Part shown: piece after piece, positions 41,074 through 50,283 of the stretch
Layout of the letters: each line of letters starts with the position of its first letter
How positions within the stretch are numbered: position 1 is the stretch's first letter
Assembly (NCBI RefSeq): GCF_039541075.1
Contig: NZ_BAABFN010000007.1
Span: forward strand, 62,001 to 126,000
Direction: 5' to 3'
DNA: 64,000 nucleotides
From: Compostibacter hankyongensis
GTDB taxonomy: Bacteria > Bacteroidota > Bacteroidia > Chitinophagales > Chitinophagaceae
Notes under the pieces: generated by a model
Seen by the model: only the letters and a program-made list of their open reading frames with translations
What the model was told of the DNA's origin: nothing
Database searches by the model: none
Made by a program: the position numbers and the translations under genes

Positions 41074-41250
41074 CGTTATCCCCAAAGACGGTTAAGAATA
41101 ATGGACAGTATTGACCCAAAGCGGCTGAACGGTATAGGTTAGCATTGCCCCAAAGATGCGTGAAGAATATCTGCAATTTCGCCCCCGGCGAAAGCTGAAA
41201 AATATCCGGTATCCCGTAAAGGGCATCCGAAAAATATTTGATAAATCCCG
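41046..41250 (+). repeat. Six degenerate 34-bp tandem repeats before susC2
   Basis: Units begin at 41046, 41080, 41114, 41148, 41182 and 41217; all are 34 bases except the fifth, at 35. Shared blocks are CCCCAAAG at the front, TGAA and AATATC(C)GG in the middle, and ATTG or CCCG at the end. The first unit lies inside the 3' end of the GH172 gene. The array ends 17 bases before the -33 box of the susC2 promoter. It has no open reading frame. Confidence 0.65.
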
Positions 41251-41267
41251 TTCGGCAGTAAAATTTT

Positions 41268-41299
41268 TTTGAAATTTAATAGCCCATTCATTATTTTTG
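41268..41299 (+). promoter_or_regulatory. Promoter of the susC2 operon
   Basis: TTTG at 41268-41271, 20 bases, then TATTTTTG at 41292-41299. The start would be about 41306, inside the operator that follows, leaving a leader of about 70 bases. Confidence 0.75.
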
Positions 41300-41311
41300 A
41301 ATACGAATTCA
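41298..41311. promoter_or_regulatory. LacI-type operator O4 (susC2 promoter)
   Basis: TGAATACGAATTCA differs from the O1 core at one position (A for T). It overlaps the last two bases of the -7 box and the predicted start. Confidence 0.72.
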
Positions 41312-41365
41312 GAAAGTTTTATTTTTTCCGGGTTAATGCATTATTCTCAAAGCTGTTCATAATTG

Positions 41366-41379
41366 TGAATACGTATGCA
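41366..41379. promoter_or_regulatory. LacI-type operator O5 (over the susC2 start codon)
   Basis: TGAATACGTATGCA differs from the O1 core at one position. The ATG of susC2 (41375-41377) lies inside it. It is 68 bases from O4, so a repressor dimer pair could loop. Confidence 0.65.
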
Positions 41380-44300
41380 AATTAGAAAACTATTTCTCCG
41401 GAGCTTCATCCTCCTCTGCTGCGCTGTCGCCTGCCGGCATGCCCGCGCCCAGACCGGAGCTCCGCTGACCCTGCGCGGGCAGGTGCTCAACGAAAACAAC
41501 AAGCCCTTGCCGGGCGCTTCCGTATCGCTGCGCAGCGGCAGCGGTTCCGCCGTCACGGACCAGGAAGGCAGGTTCTCCATCCAGGTGGGGAACACAAACG
41601 ATTCGCTGATCATCTCCTATCTCGGTTATCAGCGTCAGACCCGCTCTGCCGCCGGAGGTCCCGTTACGGTAAAGATGCTTCCGGATTTTGCCGCACAGCA
41701 GCTCAACGATGTGGTGGTCGTTGCCTTCGGCACCCAGAAAAAAATAGACCTTACCGGGGCCGTCACCCAGATCTCCGGAAAGGAGCTGCAGAACAGGCCT
41801 GTTTCCAATGTAGGCCAGGCGCTGGAAGGCAAGGTGGCGAACCTGAACGTGACCACCACCGGCGACCCAGGAGGCCCCGGAACAAATGCCTCTTTCAATA
41901 TCCGGGGCAACACATCGCTGTCCGGGGGCGGGCCGCTTTATGTGGTGAACGGTATACCGGTGAATGATATCAATGATCTGAATCCGCAGGATATCGCCAG
42001 CATATCAGTATTGAAAGATGCCGCCTCCTCGGCCATATACGGCGCCCGCGCCCCTTACGGGGTCATCCTGATCACCACCAAGCAGGGCAGCAAAGGAGAA
42101 AAGCCGCGCATCTCGCTCAACTCCTCGGTAGCCTGGAGCTCTTATACGCGCTTACCCAAAATGGCCAGTTCCCTTCAGTTTGCCGAAGCCTATAACGATG
42201 CCTCGGTCAACAGCGGACAGGGGGTTACCTTTTCCGATGATATCATCAAAAAGATCAAAGACAATATACAGAAGCCGGGCACCTGGCCCGTGTCTACCCC
42301 GGATCCCGCCAACCCAAACAAATATACCTATGCTTCCGCGCTGAATACCGATAACGTGGACTGGTTCAGGGAGTATTTCAAGCCCTGGTCCGTCAGTCAG
42401 AAACATGATCTGAGCGTCAGCGGCGGATCCCAGGCCACCACCTATTATCTCGGTCTGGGATTTTACGATCAGGGCGGTCAGCTCCGGTATGCCGATGAGC
42501 AATTCAAACGCTACAACGTCACCGGAAATATCCATACCGAACCGGCCAAATGGCTCCGGCTGAACCTGGTTACCCGGTTTTCCCGACACCATACCGATCT
42601 TCCTTATCCCTACGCCAGCCAGCTGGGAAACTGGGTACATATGGCTTCCACCCGCTGGCCGAACTGGGCCCTGCGGAATCCTGACGGTCATTTCAGCACC
42701 GCTTCCAATGTGGAGTTTCTCACCAGCGGAGGAAGAAGCATACGCGACCTCAACGATATTTCCCTGGTAGGCTCTATCGAAGCCGAACCGGTGAAGAACT
42801 GGAAGATCAATTTTGATTATTCCTACGATAACCAGTCGACCAGCTATCAGGACCACAGCGCCTATGTCTATTCCTGGAATGTGGACGGGACCACCTATAA
42901 CATCGGCCCTTCTGTAAATTCAGTAGGAGAGGGAGGCATATCAGACAATTACAATACCGCCAATCTGTATTCCTCTTATTCCCGGAACTTCGACAAACAT
43001 CATTTTAAGATACTGGTGGGCTCGCAGTTTGAGCAGTTTAAAGGCTTCGACCAGAGCGCCAGCCGTTCCGATCTCATCACCGACGACATCCCTTCCATCA
43101 GCACGGCCACCGGCACACAGAATGCTTTTGACATCCAGACCCAATATGCTACGCTTGGTACTTTCGGGCGACTGAACTACGATTATGATGAAAAATACCT
43201 GATCGAGCTCAACGGCCGTTACGATGGTTCCTCCCGGTTCCGCCAGGGAAGCCGCTTTGGTTTCTTCCCTTCCGTTTCGGTGGGCTATAACCTGGCCCGC
43301 GAGGGCTATTGGGATAAGCTCAGAGACGCGGTCAATGAATTCAAGCTGCGCGCTTCCTATGGCTCCCTCGGCAATCAGAATGTGCCCAACTATCAGTACC
43401 TGGCCACCGTACCCATAGGAACCAACATCGGCTATATCTTGAACGGGGAACGGCCCAGCTATCTGAATGTGCCGGGACTGATCAGCCCCGATCTGACCTG
43501 GGAGACCTCCCGCACGCTTGACTTCGGGCTCGATGCGGCTTTTCTCGCACAACGGCTTACGGCCAGCTTTGATATCTATACCCGTACCACCCTGAACATG
43601 CTGGGCCCAGCTTCGGTCCTGCCCGCCACCCTCGGCGCAGCCGTTCCTTATCAGAACAACGCCGACCTGAAGACAAGCGGGTTTGAGCTTACCCTCAGCT
43701 GGAAAGACCGGATCGGTAGCGCCTTCCGGTACAACGTGTCGGTGGTGCTGTCCGATTACCATTCCACCATTACCCGCTTTTACAATCCCAGCAAGCTGCT
43801 TGGCGCCAACTATGCAGGGCTCCGGCTGGGCGATATCTGGGGGTATGAAACGCAGGGGATCATCCAGACCGACAAGGACCTGGCCGATATGGCCGACCAG
43901 TCTTACCTGTTCGGAAGCTGGACCCGGGGGGACGTCATGTACAAAGACCTGAACGGCGACGGCAAGATCAATATCGGGGATAATACCCTGGCTAACCACG
44001 GCGATTTAAAGGTGATCGGCAACAGCACCCCCAGATACAGCTATGGCGTTAACCTGAGCGCAGAGTGGAAAGGTCTGGACGCCGGGTTGTTCATACAGGG
44101 AGTAGCCAAAAGAGACCTGTGGCTGGGCGGTAATGCGGGAAACAATTCAGGGAACATCTTTTGGGGCTTTACCCCCAACTTCGGCAACAATGTTTACAAG
44201 ACCACGCTGGATTACTGGACCGAAGATAACGCCGGCGCATATTGGCCGAAGCCCTATGTTTCCTCGGAAGGCGCCAAGAACCACCAGGTACAGACGCGGT

Positions 44301-44539
44301 ATCTGCAAAGCGGCGCCTATATGCGGCTCAAGAATTTCCAGATCGGTTATGATCTGCTGCAGCTATGGAAGATCCCCGGCATGAGCCGTTTGCGGATCTA
44401 TTTCAGCGGGGAGAACGTTCTTACCTTTTCCCGCATCAACAAGAACTATGATCCCGAAGTGGTGGACGGAGGGTGGGGAACCGGCAAGATATATCCCCTT
44501 TTGAAAACCTATTCCGTCGGCGCCAACATCGATTTTTAA
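41375..44539 (+). CDS. SusC/RagA-type TonB-dependent receptor 2
   Basis: The 1054-residue importer has a signal region (LRSFILLCCAVACRHARAQ), a CarboxypepD-like domain (RGQVLNENNKPLPGASVSL), a TonB-box region (LNDVVVVAFGTQKKIDLTG), the plug (PQDIASISVLKDAASSAIYG) and a barrel ending in YSVGANIDF. It pairs with SusD2 as the second surface transport pair of the locus. No earlier in-frame start exists, so the start codon lies inside operator O5. Its operon continues through the symporter to the esterase at 55254 with short gaps. Confidence 0.95.
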   Translation: MQIRKLFLRSFILLCCAVACRHARAQTGAPLTLRGQVLNENNKPLPGASVSLRSGSGSAVTDQEGRFSIQVGNTNDSLIISYLGYQRQTRSAAGGPVTVKMLPDFAAQQLNDVVVVAFGTQKKIDLTGAVTQISGKELQNRPVSNVGQALEGKVANLNVTTTGDPGGPGTNASFNIRGNTSLSGGGPLYVVNGIPVNDINDLNPQDIASISVLKDAASSAIYGARAPYGVILITTKQGSKGEKPRISLNSSVAWSSYTRLPKMASSLQFAEAYNDASVNSGQGVTFSDDIIKKIKDNIQKPGTWPVSTPDPANPNKYTYASALNTDNVDWFREYFKPWSVSQKHDLSVSGGSQATTYYLGLGFYDQGGQLRYADEQFKRYNVTGNIHTEPAKWLRLNLVTRFSRHHTDLPYPYASQLGNWVHMASTRWPNWALRNPDGHFSTASNVEFLTSGGRSIRDLNDISLVGSIEAEPVKNWKINFDYSYDNQSTSYQDHSAYVYSWNVDGTTYNIGPSVNSVGEGGISDNYNTANLYSSYSRNFDKHHFKILVGSQFEQFKGFDQSASRSDLITDDIPSISTATGTQNAFDIQTQYATLGTFGRLNYDYDEKYLIELNGRYDGSSRFRQGSRFGFFPSVSVGYNLAREGYWDKLRDAVNEFKLRASYGSLGNQNVPNYQYLATVPIGTNIGYILNGERPSYLNVPGLISPDLTWETSRTLDFGLDAAFLAQRLTASFDIYTRTTLNMLGPASVLPATLGAAVPYQNNADLKTSGFELTLSWKDRIGSAFRYNVSVVLSDYHSTITRFYNPSKLLGANYAGLRLGDIWGYETQGIIQTDKDLADMADQSYLFGSWTRGDVMYKDLNGDGKINIGDNTLANHGDLKVIGNSTPRYSYGVNLSAEWKGLDAGLFIQGVAKRDLWLGGNAGNNSGNIFWGFTPNFGNNVYKTTLDYWTEDNAGAYWPKPYVSSEGAKNHQVQTRYLQSGAYMRLKNFQIGYDLLQLWKIPGMSRLRIYFSGENVLTFSRINKNYDPEVVDGGWGTGKIYPLLKTYSVGANIDF

Positions 44540-44557
44540 CATCCTAAACCGCATCAT

Positions 44558-46297
44558 ATGAACAGGCATATTGCAGGTTGTCTTCTCCTGGGTTTTATCT
44601 TGGCCGTTTGCATCTCCTGCGACAAAATGCTGGACAAGCCGCCGCTGGATCAGATCACCGACGAACAGCTGAACTTTACCGCTACGGAAATGAAGCTGTA
44701 TTCCAACCAGTTCTATCCGGACTTCCCGGGCTGGTTTCCCGGCGCCTATACCGGAGGCATCTTCTGGCTGGATAATGCCACGGACAATATGGTCCACGGG
44801 AATTACAATTACAATGCACAGATCTCCGGTACCGGCACCGTGTCCGCCTCCGGCGGCGGATGGGACTGGACCGATATCCGGGCTGTCAACTATTTCCTGG
44901 CCAACTATCATAAGTCGCCCGATGCGCCTGCGCTCACCGATACCTATGTCGGGGAAATGTACTTCTGGCGGGCCTGGTTCTATTTTAAGCTGCTCCGGCA
45001 GTTCGGCGATCTTCCCTGGTACAGCCGGCCGCTGACGACAGAAGATGAGGAAGCCCTTCAGGCTCCGCGGCTGAAACGGAATATCATCGTTGATTCCATC
45101 CTGAACGATCTGGATTCGGCCGTGAACCTCCTGGCGGCGCCATCCCAGGCAGAAGCGCTGCGGATCAACCGGGGTGTGGCGCTGGCGTTCACCTCCCGGG
45201 TTGCACTCTATGAAGGCACCTGGGAAAAATACCATAACGGAACGCCTTTCGGCGTAGAAAATGCGGACTACAACAAATACCTCCGCAAGGCTGCCGATGC
45301 GGCGCTGACGCTGATCAATGCCGGGTATTACCAGATCGCTTCCATTGCCGATGACCCGAAGTTCGGCTATTGGCGTCTGTTTAACCAGCAGGACCTTTCG
45401 AATAATCCGGAGATCATTTTATGGAAGAAGTTCGATAAATCCCTCGGGCTAACGCATTTCGGCCAGAACATGCTGGCGTATGGGGGCAACAATACCGGTC
45501 TGACCAAACAGCTGGTGGATGCCTATCTGTGCACGGACGGTAAACCTATCGCGGTCAGCAAAGCGTATAAAGGGGATAACACCCTGGAGGACCAGGTGAC
45601 CAACCGTGATCCCAGGCTGGCCCAGACCATCCTGTTGCCGGGATATCCCAGGATCATCACCGGCGGCGATACTACCGGCAAATTTATCCTGCCGGACATC
45701 AATATGCCGGGCGACGGGCGTTGCACCACCGGCTTTGAGCCCTTCAAGGGGATTGCTCCCGATGATGCCGACGGCACGGGAAGCGCCACGGCCAGCATTA
45801 TTTTCCGGTATGCCGAAGTATTGCTCAATTACGCGGAGGCAAAAGTAGAACTGGGCGAAGGAACGCAGGAAGTGCTGGACAAGACCGTCAACGTATTGCG
45901 CGACCGGGTGGGTATGCCGCGTTTAACCGCGGACGTTGGATTTACCGATCCCAACTGGGAATTTAAAAATCTTTCGCCGCTGCTGAATGAGGTCCGGCGG
46001 GAACGCCGTGTGGAGCTGGCTATCGAAGGCTACCGTTTCGACGACCTCATGCGCTGGGCGGCGACGGCGCTGATCAAACAGCCGCTGTACGGCGCGCGCT
46101 ACAGCCAGTTTGTGGGTAAGCCGTTCAATCCGCCGCTATCCAATATTCCGGTATCGGCCGACGGATATATTTTCCCGCTGAAGAACACGCCTGCGGCGCA
46201 GGGATGGCAGTTTAATCCCGGCCGCGATTATCTGCTGCCTATTCCGTCCGATGAGCTGGTTTTAAATAAGCATCTTACCCAGAATCCGGGGTGGTAA
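44558..46297 (+). CDS. SusD/RagB-type glycan-binding lipoprotein 2
   Basis: The 579-residue lipoprotein starts with LLGFILAVCISC, then DKMLDKPPLDQITDEQL. Its helical core has GEMYFWRAWFYFKLLRQFGDLPW and the C-terminus ends SDELVLNKHLTQNPGW, as in SusD proteins. It follows susC2 after 18 bases. It is only distantly similar to SusD1, so the two pairs may bind different parts of a glycan. Confidence 0.95.
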   Translation: MNRHIAGCLLLGFILAVCISCDKMLDKPPLDQITDEQLNFTATEMKLYSNQFYPDFPGWFPGAYTGGIFWLDNATDNMVHGNYNYNAQISGTGTVSASGGGWDWTDIRAVNYFLANYHKSPDAPALTDTYVGEMYFWRAWFYFKLLRQFGDLPWYSRPLTTEDEEALQAPRLKRNIIVDSILNDLDSAVNLLAAPSQAEALRINRGVALAFTSRVALYEGTWEKYHNGTPFGVENADYNKYLRKAADAALTLINAGYYQIASIADDPKFGYWRLFNQQDLSNNPEIILWKKFDKSLGLTHFGQNMLAYGGNNTGLTKQLVDAYLCTDGKPIAVSKAYKGDNTLEDQVTNRDPRLAQTILLPGYPRIITGGDTTGKFILPDINMPGDGRCTTGFEPFKGIAPDDADGTGSATASIIFRYAEVLLNYAEAKVELGEGTQEVLDKTVNVLRDRVGMPRLTADVGFTDPNWEFKNLSPLLNEVRRERRVELAIEGYRFDDLMRWAATALIKQPLYGARYSQFVGKPFNPPLSNIPVSADGYIFPLKNTPAAQGWQFNPGRDYLLPIPSDELVLNKHLTQNPGW

Positions 46298-46334
46298 GCA
46301 GACGAAACCCGATGCAAAAGCACTAACTTAAAGC

Positions 46335-48200
46335 ATGAACTGGAACCGACCGGATATATGGATCATTGCAGGCTATCTCGTGCTGATGTTTGGCCTGTCG
46401 CTCTGGCACCGGAGATTCTCTTCTTCCAACCTGGAGAATTTCTTTCTGGGGGGACGAAAGATACCCGGATGGCTGAACGGCATTTCCTATACCGCCGCGC
46501 TGGTCAGCCCCGATGCAGCCACCGGTTACGGCGGGCTGGGCATCGTCACCGGCGCTTTTATCTCCTGGTGGTACCTGAGCCGCTTCGGGTTGGCGCTTTT
46601 TATCGGCGGGGTGCTGTTCGGGGTTTTCTGGCGAAAGCTGAACCTGTTTACCTCCCTTGAGTTTTATGGTCTCAGGTTTCCGCAAAGGGCGGCATCGGCC
46701 ATGCGGATCTGGATCGCGGTCCGCACCTCGCTGATCGCCATGCCGGCCTGGACCGGTATTACTCTCCTGGCGGCCTATAAGATCCTCGGGCCTGCCTTCG
46801 GTCTGACCAAGCTCGAAACGATCTATCTCATTGTGCCGATCTCTTTTTTGTTTGTCTTTTTTTCGGGCTATAAAGGGGTGGTGATCTCCAACCTGATCCA
46901 GATGTGCATTTTCTTTATCGGGACGATCGTGCTGGCCGTGCTCACCCAGATGTACTTCGGCGGCCCGGCAGCCATGACCGCCGCCCTGCAGCACGCTTTT
47001 GGCGCAACGCATCCGGAGATGCTGCAGATGGCGCCCCCGGCTACGCATGATGTCTTTCCGTTTACCGCCGCCGTGGCCTGGCTGTTCGGTCAGAGTATCG
47101 GCTACGGAGGAGATGCCGCGCCGATGGGAGGGGCCATGGAGGGGCAACGCATTCTTTCCACGCGCACACCTTCCGAAGCGCTGACGATGTATGTGGTCAC
47201 TGCCGTGAGCATGTTTGTCCTGCTTTTGCTGGTGACGCTGCCCAGCATCTCGGCGGCATTGCTCTGGCCGGAGTTGCGTGCGGCCGGCGCAGACCGGGAG
47301 CTGGTATACGGCTATCTGATGAAGACGATGCTGCCGTCCTGGGCCATGGGTCTGCTGGTTGCGGCCATGATGGCGGCCACCATGTCCACCGTGGGGGATA
47401 ACCTCAATTTCGGCAGCCAGGTATTGGTGAGCGATATCTACCGGCGCTGGTTTGTCCGGCATGCCAGCGAGCGGCACTATATGTGGATGGGGAAGGTGGC
47501 GATGGCGCTGATCCTCTCGCTCGCCATTCTCGTGGTATTCCAGGTTCGCATCATCACCAATGTGGCCATCGTCATGCTGCAGCTCAGCTGTGCCGAGCTG
47601 CCCGCCAACTGGGCGCAATGGTGGTGGTGGCGTTTTAACGGACCCGCGCGCATCGCGGCCTCTTTCGGCGGCGCGGGCATCTTTTGTCTGGTTGTGCTCG
47701 CTCCCCGTCTGCTCGGTTTCATGGGCTTTTCTTCCGCAGCGCATTTTGCGCTGCCCTGGTGGTGGCAGGCCTTGCTCGTGATGGGGCTGACCACCCTTTT
47801 GTGGGTGACGGTGGCGCTGCTCACCCCGCCTGATCCGGAGAAGCTGTTGCGGGATTTCTATGCGCGCGCCCGGCCGCTGGGTTACTGGAAGCCCTTTCGC
47901 TTGGGCAGCAAAGAAGGATCGCAGGCCGGTATCGTCAAGCCTATTTTCCGGGGATTGCTGATCGCGATCATCGGGTTTGCAGCCGTGTGCCTGCTCATCC
48001 AGGGGTTGACCGCAGGATGGTTCGGCTGGTATACGAGCTGCATCAGCGATCTTGTCCTGGCCGTTGTTTTATTTATCGTCTTTAAACGTATGTCCCGCTC
48101 CTTCCTGGCTTATCTGGAATCCAGAACGGCGCAGGCGGCCAATGGAAACAACCCTGCATTACCGCTGTTTGCCGGGGAAGAGGAAAGCGTGCGATCATGA
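46335..48200 (+). CDS. Sodium:solute symporter (SSS family)
   Basis: The 621-residue membrane protein begins with DIWIIAGYLVLMFGLSLW and has about 13-15 helices. GGRKIPGWLNGISYTAALVSP and GATHPEMLQ belong to the first half; VAAMMAATMSTVGDNLNFGSQVLVSDIYRR is the family's hallmark segment around TM8-9. It should import a small sugar or sugar acid with Na+ into the cytoplasm. A pair of helices is added at the C-terminus (LIAIIGFAAVCLLIQGL). It follows susD2 after 37 bases. Confidence 0.93.
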   Translation: MNWNRPDIWIIAGYLVLMFGLSLWHRRFSSSNLENFFLGGRKIPGWLNGISYTAALVSPDAATGYGGLGIVTGAFISWWYLSRFGLALFIGGVLFGVFWRKLNLFTSLEFYGLRFPQRAASAMRIWIAVRTSLIAMPAWTGITLLAAYKILGPAFGLTKLETIYLIVPISFLFVFFSGYKGVVISNLIQMCIFFIGTIVLAVLTQMYFGGPAAMTAALQHAFGATHPEMLQMAPPATHDVFPFTAAVAWLFGQSIGYGGDAAPMGGAMEGQRILSTRTPSEALTMYVVTAVSMFVLLLLVTLPSISAALLWPELRAAGADRELVYGYLMKTMLPSWAMGLLVAAMMAATMSTVGDNLNFGSQVLVSDIYRRWFVRHASERHYMWMGKVAMALILSLAILVVFQVRIITNVAIVMLQLSCAELPANWAQWWWWRFNGPARIAASFGGAGIFCLVVLAPRLLGFMGFSSAAHFALPWWWQALLVMGLTTLLWVTVALLTPPDPEKLLRDFYARARPLGYWKPFRLGSKEGSQAGIVKPIFRGLLIAIIGFAAVCLLIQGLTAGWFGWYTSCISDLVLAVVLFIVFKRMSRSFLAYLESRTAQAANGNNPALPLFAGEEESVRS

Positions 48201-48235
48201 CCATAGTTATTTAATTTTTAAATGAGAAATAGCTT

Positions 48236-49039
48236 ATGCACACACAAAAAACGAAGGATACGCAGGTGCTTTACCTGGGCGACTGGGTATTCCATCTGGG
48301 ACCTATGTTTATCGAGACGCCTTTTGGCGTAGAGACCAAAGACGCCGATCTGCATTTTTACGGCAAGCGGCTCACCGAGGCGCTCGAGCCGCAGGCCGAT
48401 GTTACCGCTTTGGCCAACTGGGAATTGTACCGCCTGGAGCCCGGCAAGCTGGAAGCCATGCTGACAGATTCTCATGCGCTGATCATCAGCGATGTGGAGG
48501 CCAAATGTTTTCATTTATACCCCAGCTTTTTTGACAGGGCCCGGCGCGAAAACAAGGTGGTGACTTTTCCCGACCGCCTGGAAGCCATCAAAACCTGGAT
48601 CCGGGACGGCGGCGGCATGATGATGCTGGGAGGCTGGCTCTCCTTTAGCGGCGTGCAGGGAAAATCCGGCTGGGGCAGAAGCGTGCTGAAGGATGTCCTG
48701 CCGGTGGAATGCCTGCCTTTTGAAGACCTGGTAGAATCTTCTGCGGGTTTTACGGCGGAGGTGCTCGCCCCGGAGCATCCGGCCATAAAAGGGCTGGCCT
48801 GGGAAAACTTTCCCCCGATCTTCGGCTATAACGAAGTGAAAGAAAAACCGGAGGGAACCGTGCTGGTTCGGGTGAAGGAAACCGGTCATCCCCTGGTGGT
48901 AGCCGGTGAATACGGCAGCGGCCGCACCTTTACCTATATGTCTGATCCCGCGCCGCACTGGGGGATCAACTTTGAGCGCTGGGAAAGCTATGATGCTTTC
49001 TGGCAGCAATCCTTAAGCTGGGTCCAAAAGAAAAGCTGA
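48236..49039 (+). CDS. Glutamine-amidotransferase-like protein (DUF1355/PF07090 type)
   Basis: The 267-residue protein lacks a signal peptide and begins VLYLGDWVFHLGPMFIETPFG. ALIISDVEAKCF, IKTWIRDGGGMMMLGGWLSFSG and GEYGSGRTFTYMSDPAPHWGINF fit the putative glutamine amidotransferase family with a flavodoxin-like core. A candidate nucleophile Cys is present in EAKCFHL, but the usual His-Glu partners are uncertain. Its activity is unknown. It stops in the sequence TGATG, sharing one base with the next start, so it is coupled to the ceramidase-like gene. Confidence 0.75.
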   Translation: MHTQKTKDTQVLYLGDWVFHLGPMFIETPFGVETKDADLHFYGKRLTEALEPQADVTALANWELYRLEPGKLEAMLTDSHALIISDVEAKCFHLYPSFFDRARRENKVVTFPDRLEAIKTWIRDGGGMMMLGGWLSFSGVQGKSGWGRSVLKDVLPVECLPFEDLVESSAGFTAEVLAPEHPAIKGLAWENFPPIFGYNEVKEKPEGTVLVRVKETGHPLVVAGEYGSGRTFTYMSDPAPHWGINFERWESYDAFWQQSLSWVQKKS

Positions 49040-50268
49040 TGACAACGTTATCTTCCTTGTCGGCCGCCACGGCGGTTGCGGATATTACGCCGCCGCTTGA
49101 AGTAGGACTGCTTACTTCCGCAGTTGAGGGTGCCTACGCGCCCTTCCTTTCCGTGCGGCTTCCCCTGAAAGCCCGGGTGCTTGCGTTGCAGCACGGAGCG
49201 GTAACGGTGGCATGGGTGTCGCTGGACCTGCTTGCGCTGAATGATACCTCGGTGGGAGGGTGGGAACGGTTTAAACGGGCGCTTTCGCCGGACCTGGATC
49301 CCGAAAAGATCATCCTAACGTGTACGCATACACACAGTGCGCCGGAATCGGTGGCGCTGTCGGACCTGTACCGGACGGAAAGCTACCGTCGCTGGCTGGC
49401 TGAGATGGAAACGGCCGTCAGCGGCGCGATCCGGCAGGCGCTTGCCAAGCTTCAGCCCGCCGATGTATTTTTCGGGTCCGGGGCGCTCGACGGGTTTTCC
49501 CTGCAAAGACGCATACCCACGCCACAGGGGATCATGATGTCCGATTCGGTGCAGCCCATTACCCCCGAGCTGATGGCCCGGGAGCCGGTGGACCGGCGGG
49601 TGCATCTCGTACGTTTTGCGGACCGGTCCGGACAAGTGCTGGCCACGGTTGTTCACGCGGTATGCCACCCCGTGCATGAGATGTGTATGCCGCATATTTC
49701 TCCGGATTTTCCCGGTGAGCTGTGCCGGATGCTGGAGCAACCGGGTCAATACGGCATGGCCCTGTTTTTGAACGGCGCAGCCGGCGATACCAATCCGCCG
49801 ACGGTATCCGGCGGTCCCGCCTGCGCGCAGGCGCACGGACAGGCGCTGGCCCGGCTGGCCATGGATGCGCAGCAGTGGCAGAAGGCCGATACCGGCGTTT
49901 TCGGATTTACGAGAGATACCTGGTCGTTTACCGCCAGACCGGAAGCCGGTCTGGATAATTCCGGCGATGCCGTGGCAAGATGCAGCGCGTTGTGTATCGG
50001 TCCGCTTGCGATCGTGTTCCTGCCGGGAGAGCCCTTTGTGGAAACCGCCTTCGGTATCGAGCGGCTGTCTCCCTTTCCCTGTACCATCGTAGCGGGTTTC
50101 GGGGAGAACAATATCGGCTATCTGCCTACGGAGGCCGCCTTTGATGAGGGCGGCTATGAAACAGGACCGGGCAAATGGTCCTTTTTACCCCGGGGCGCCG
50201 ACAGGATAATTCAGACAAAGGCCCTGGCCTTGTTAAACAGCCTGCCGGCTCCCTCACCAACCCTGTAA
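49039..50268 (+). CDS. Ceramidase-like neutral/alkaline amidohydrolase, cytoplasmic, short form
   Basis: The 409-residue protein resembles the N-terminal zinc domain of neutral ceramidases: LTCTHTHSAPESVAL (HTHSxP metal His pair) and VVHAVCHPVHEM (a further His), with FLNGAAGDTNPP and GPLAIVFLPGEPFVETAFGIE later. It lacks the C-terminal immunoglobulin-like domain of the roughly 650-residue enzymes and has no signal peptide. Homologues in glycan loci are often not ceramidases, so another amide or ester substrate is likely. It follows the amidotransferase-like gene with a one-base overlap. Confidence 0.78.
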   Translation: MTTLSSLSAATAVADITPPLEVGLLTSAVEGAYAPFLSVRLPLKARVLALQHGAVTVAWVSLDLLALNDTSVGGWERFKRALSPDLDPEKIILTCTHTHSAPESVALSDLYRTESYRRWLAEMETAVSGAIRQALAKLQPADVFFGSGALDGFSLQRRIPTPQGIMMSDSVQPITPELMAREPVDRRVHLVRFADRSGQVLATVVHAVCHPVHEMCMPHISPDFPGELCRMLEQPGQYGMALFLNGAAGDTNPPTVSGGPACAQAHGQALARLAMDAQQWQKADTGVFGFTRDTWSFTARPEAGLDNSGDAVARCSALCIGPLAIVFLPGEPFVETAFGIERLSPFPCTIVAGFGENNIGYLPTEAAFDEGGYETGPGKWSFLPRGADRIIQTKALALLNSLPAPSPTL

Positions 50269-50283
50269 AGTCTTATATCTGCT

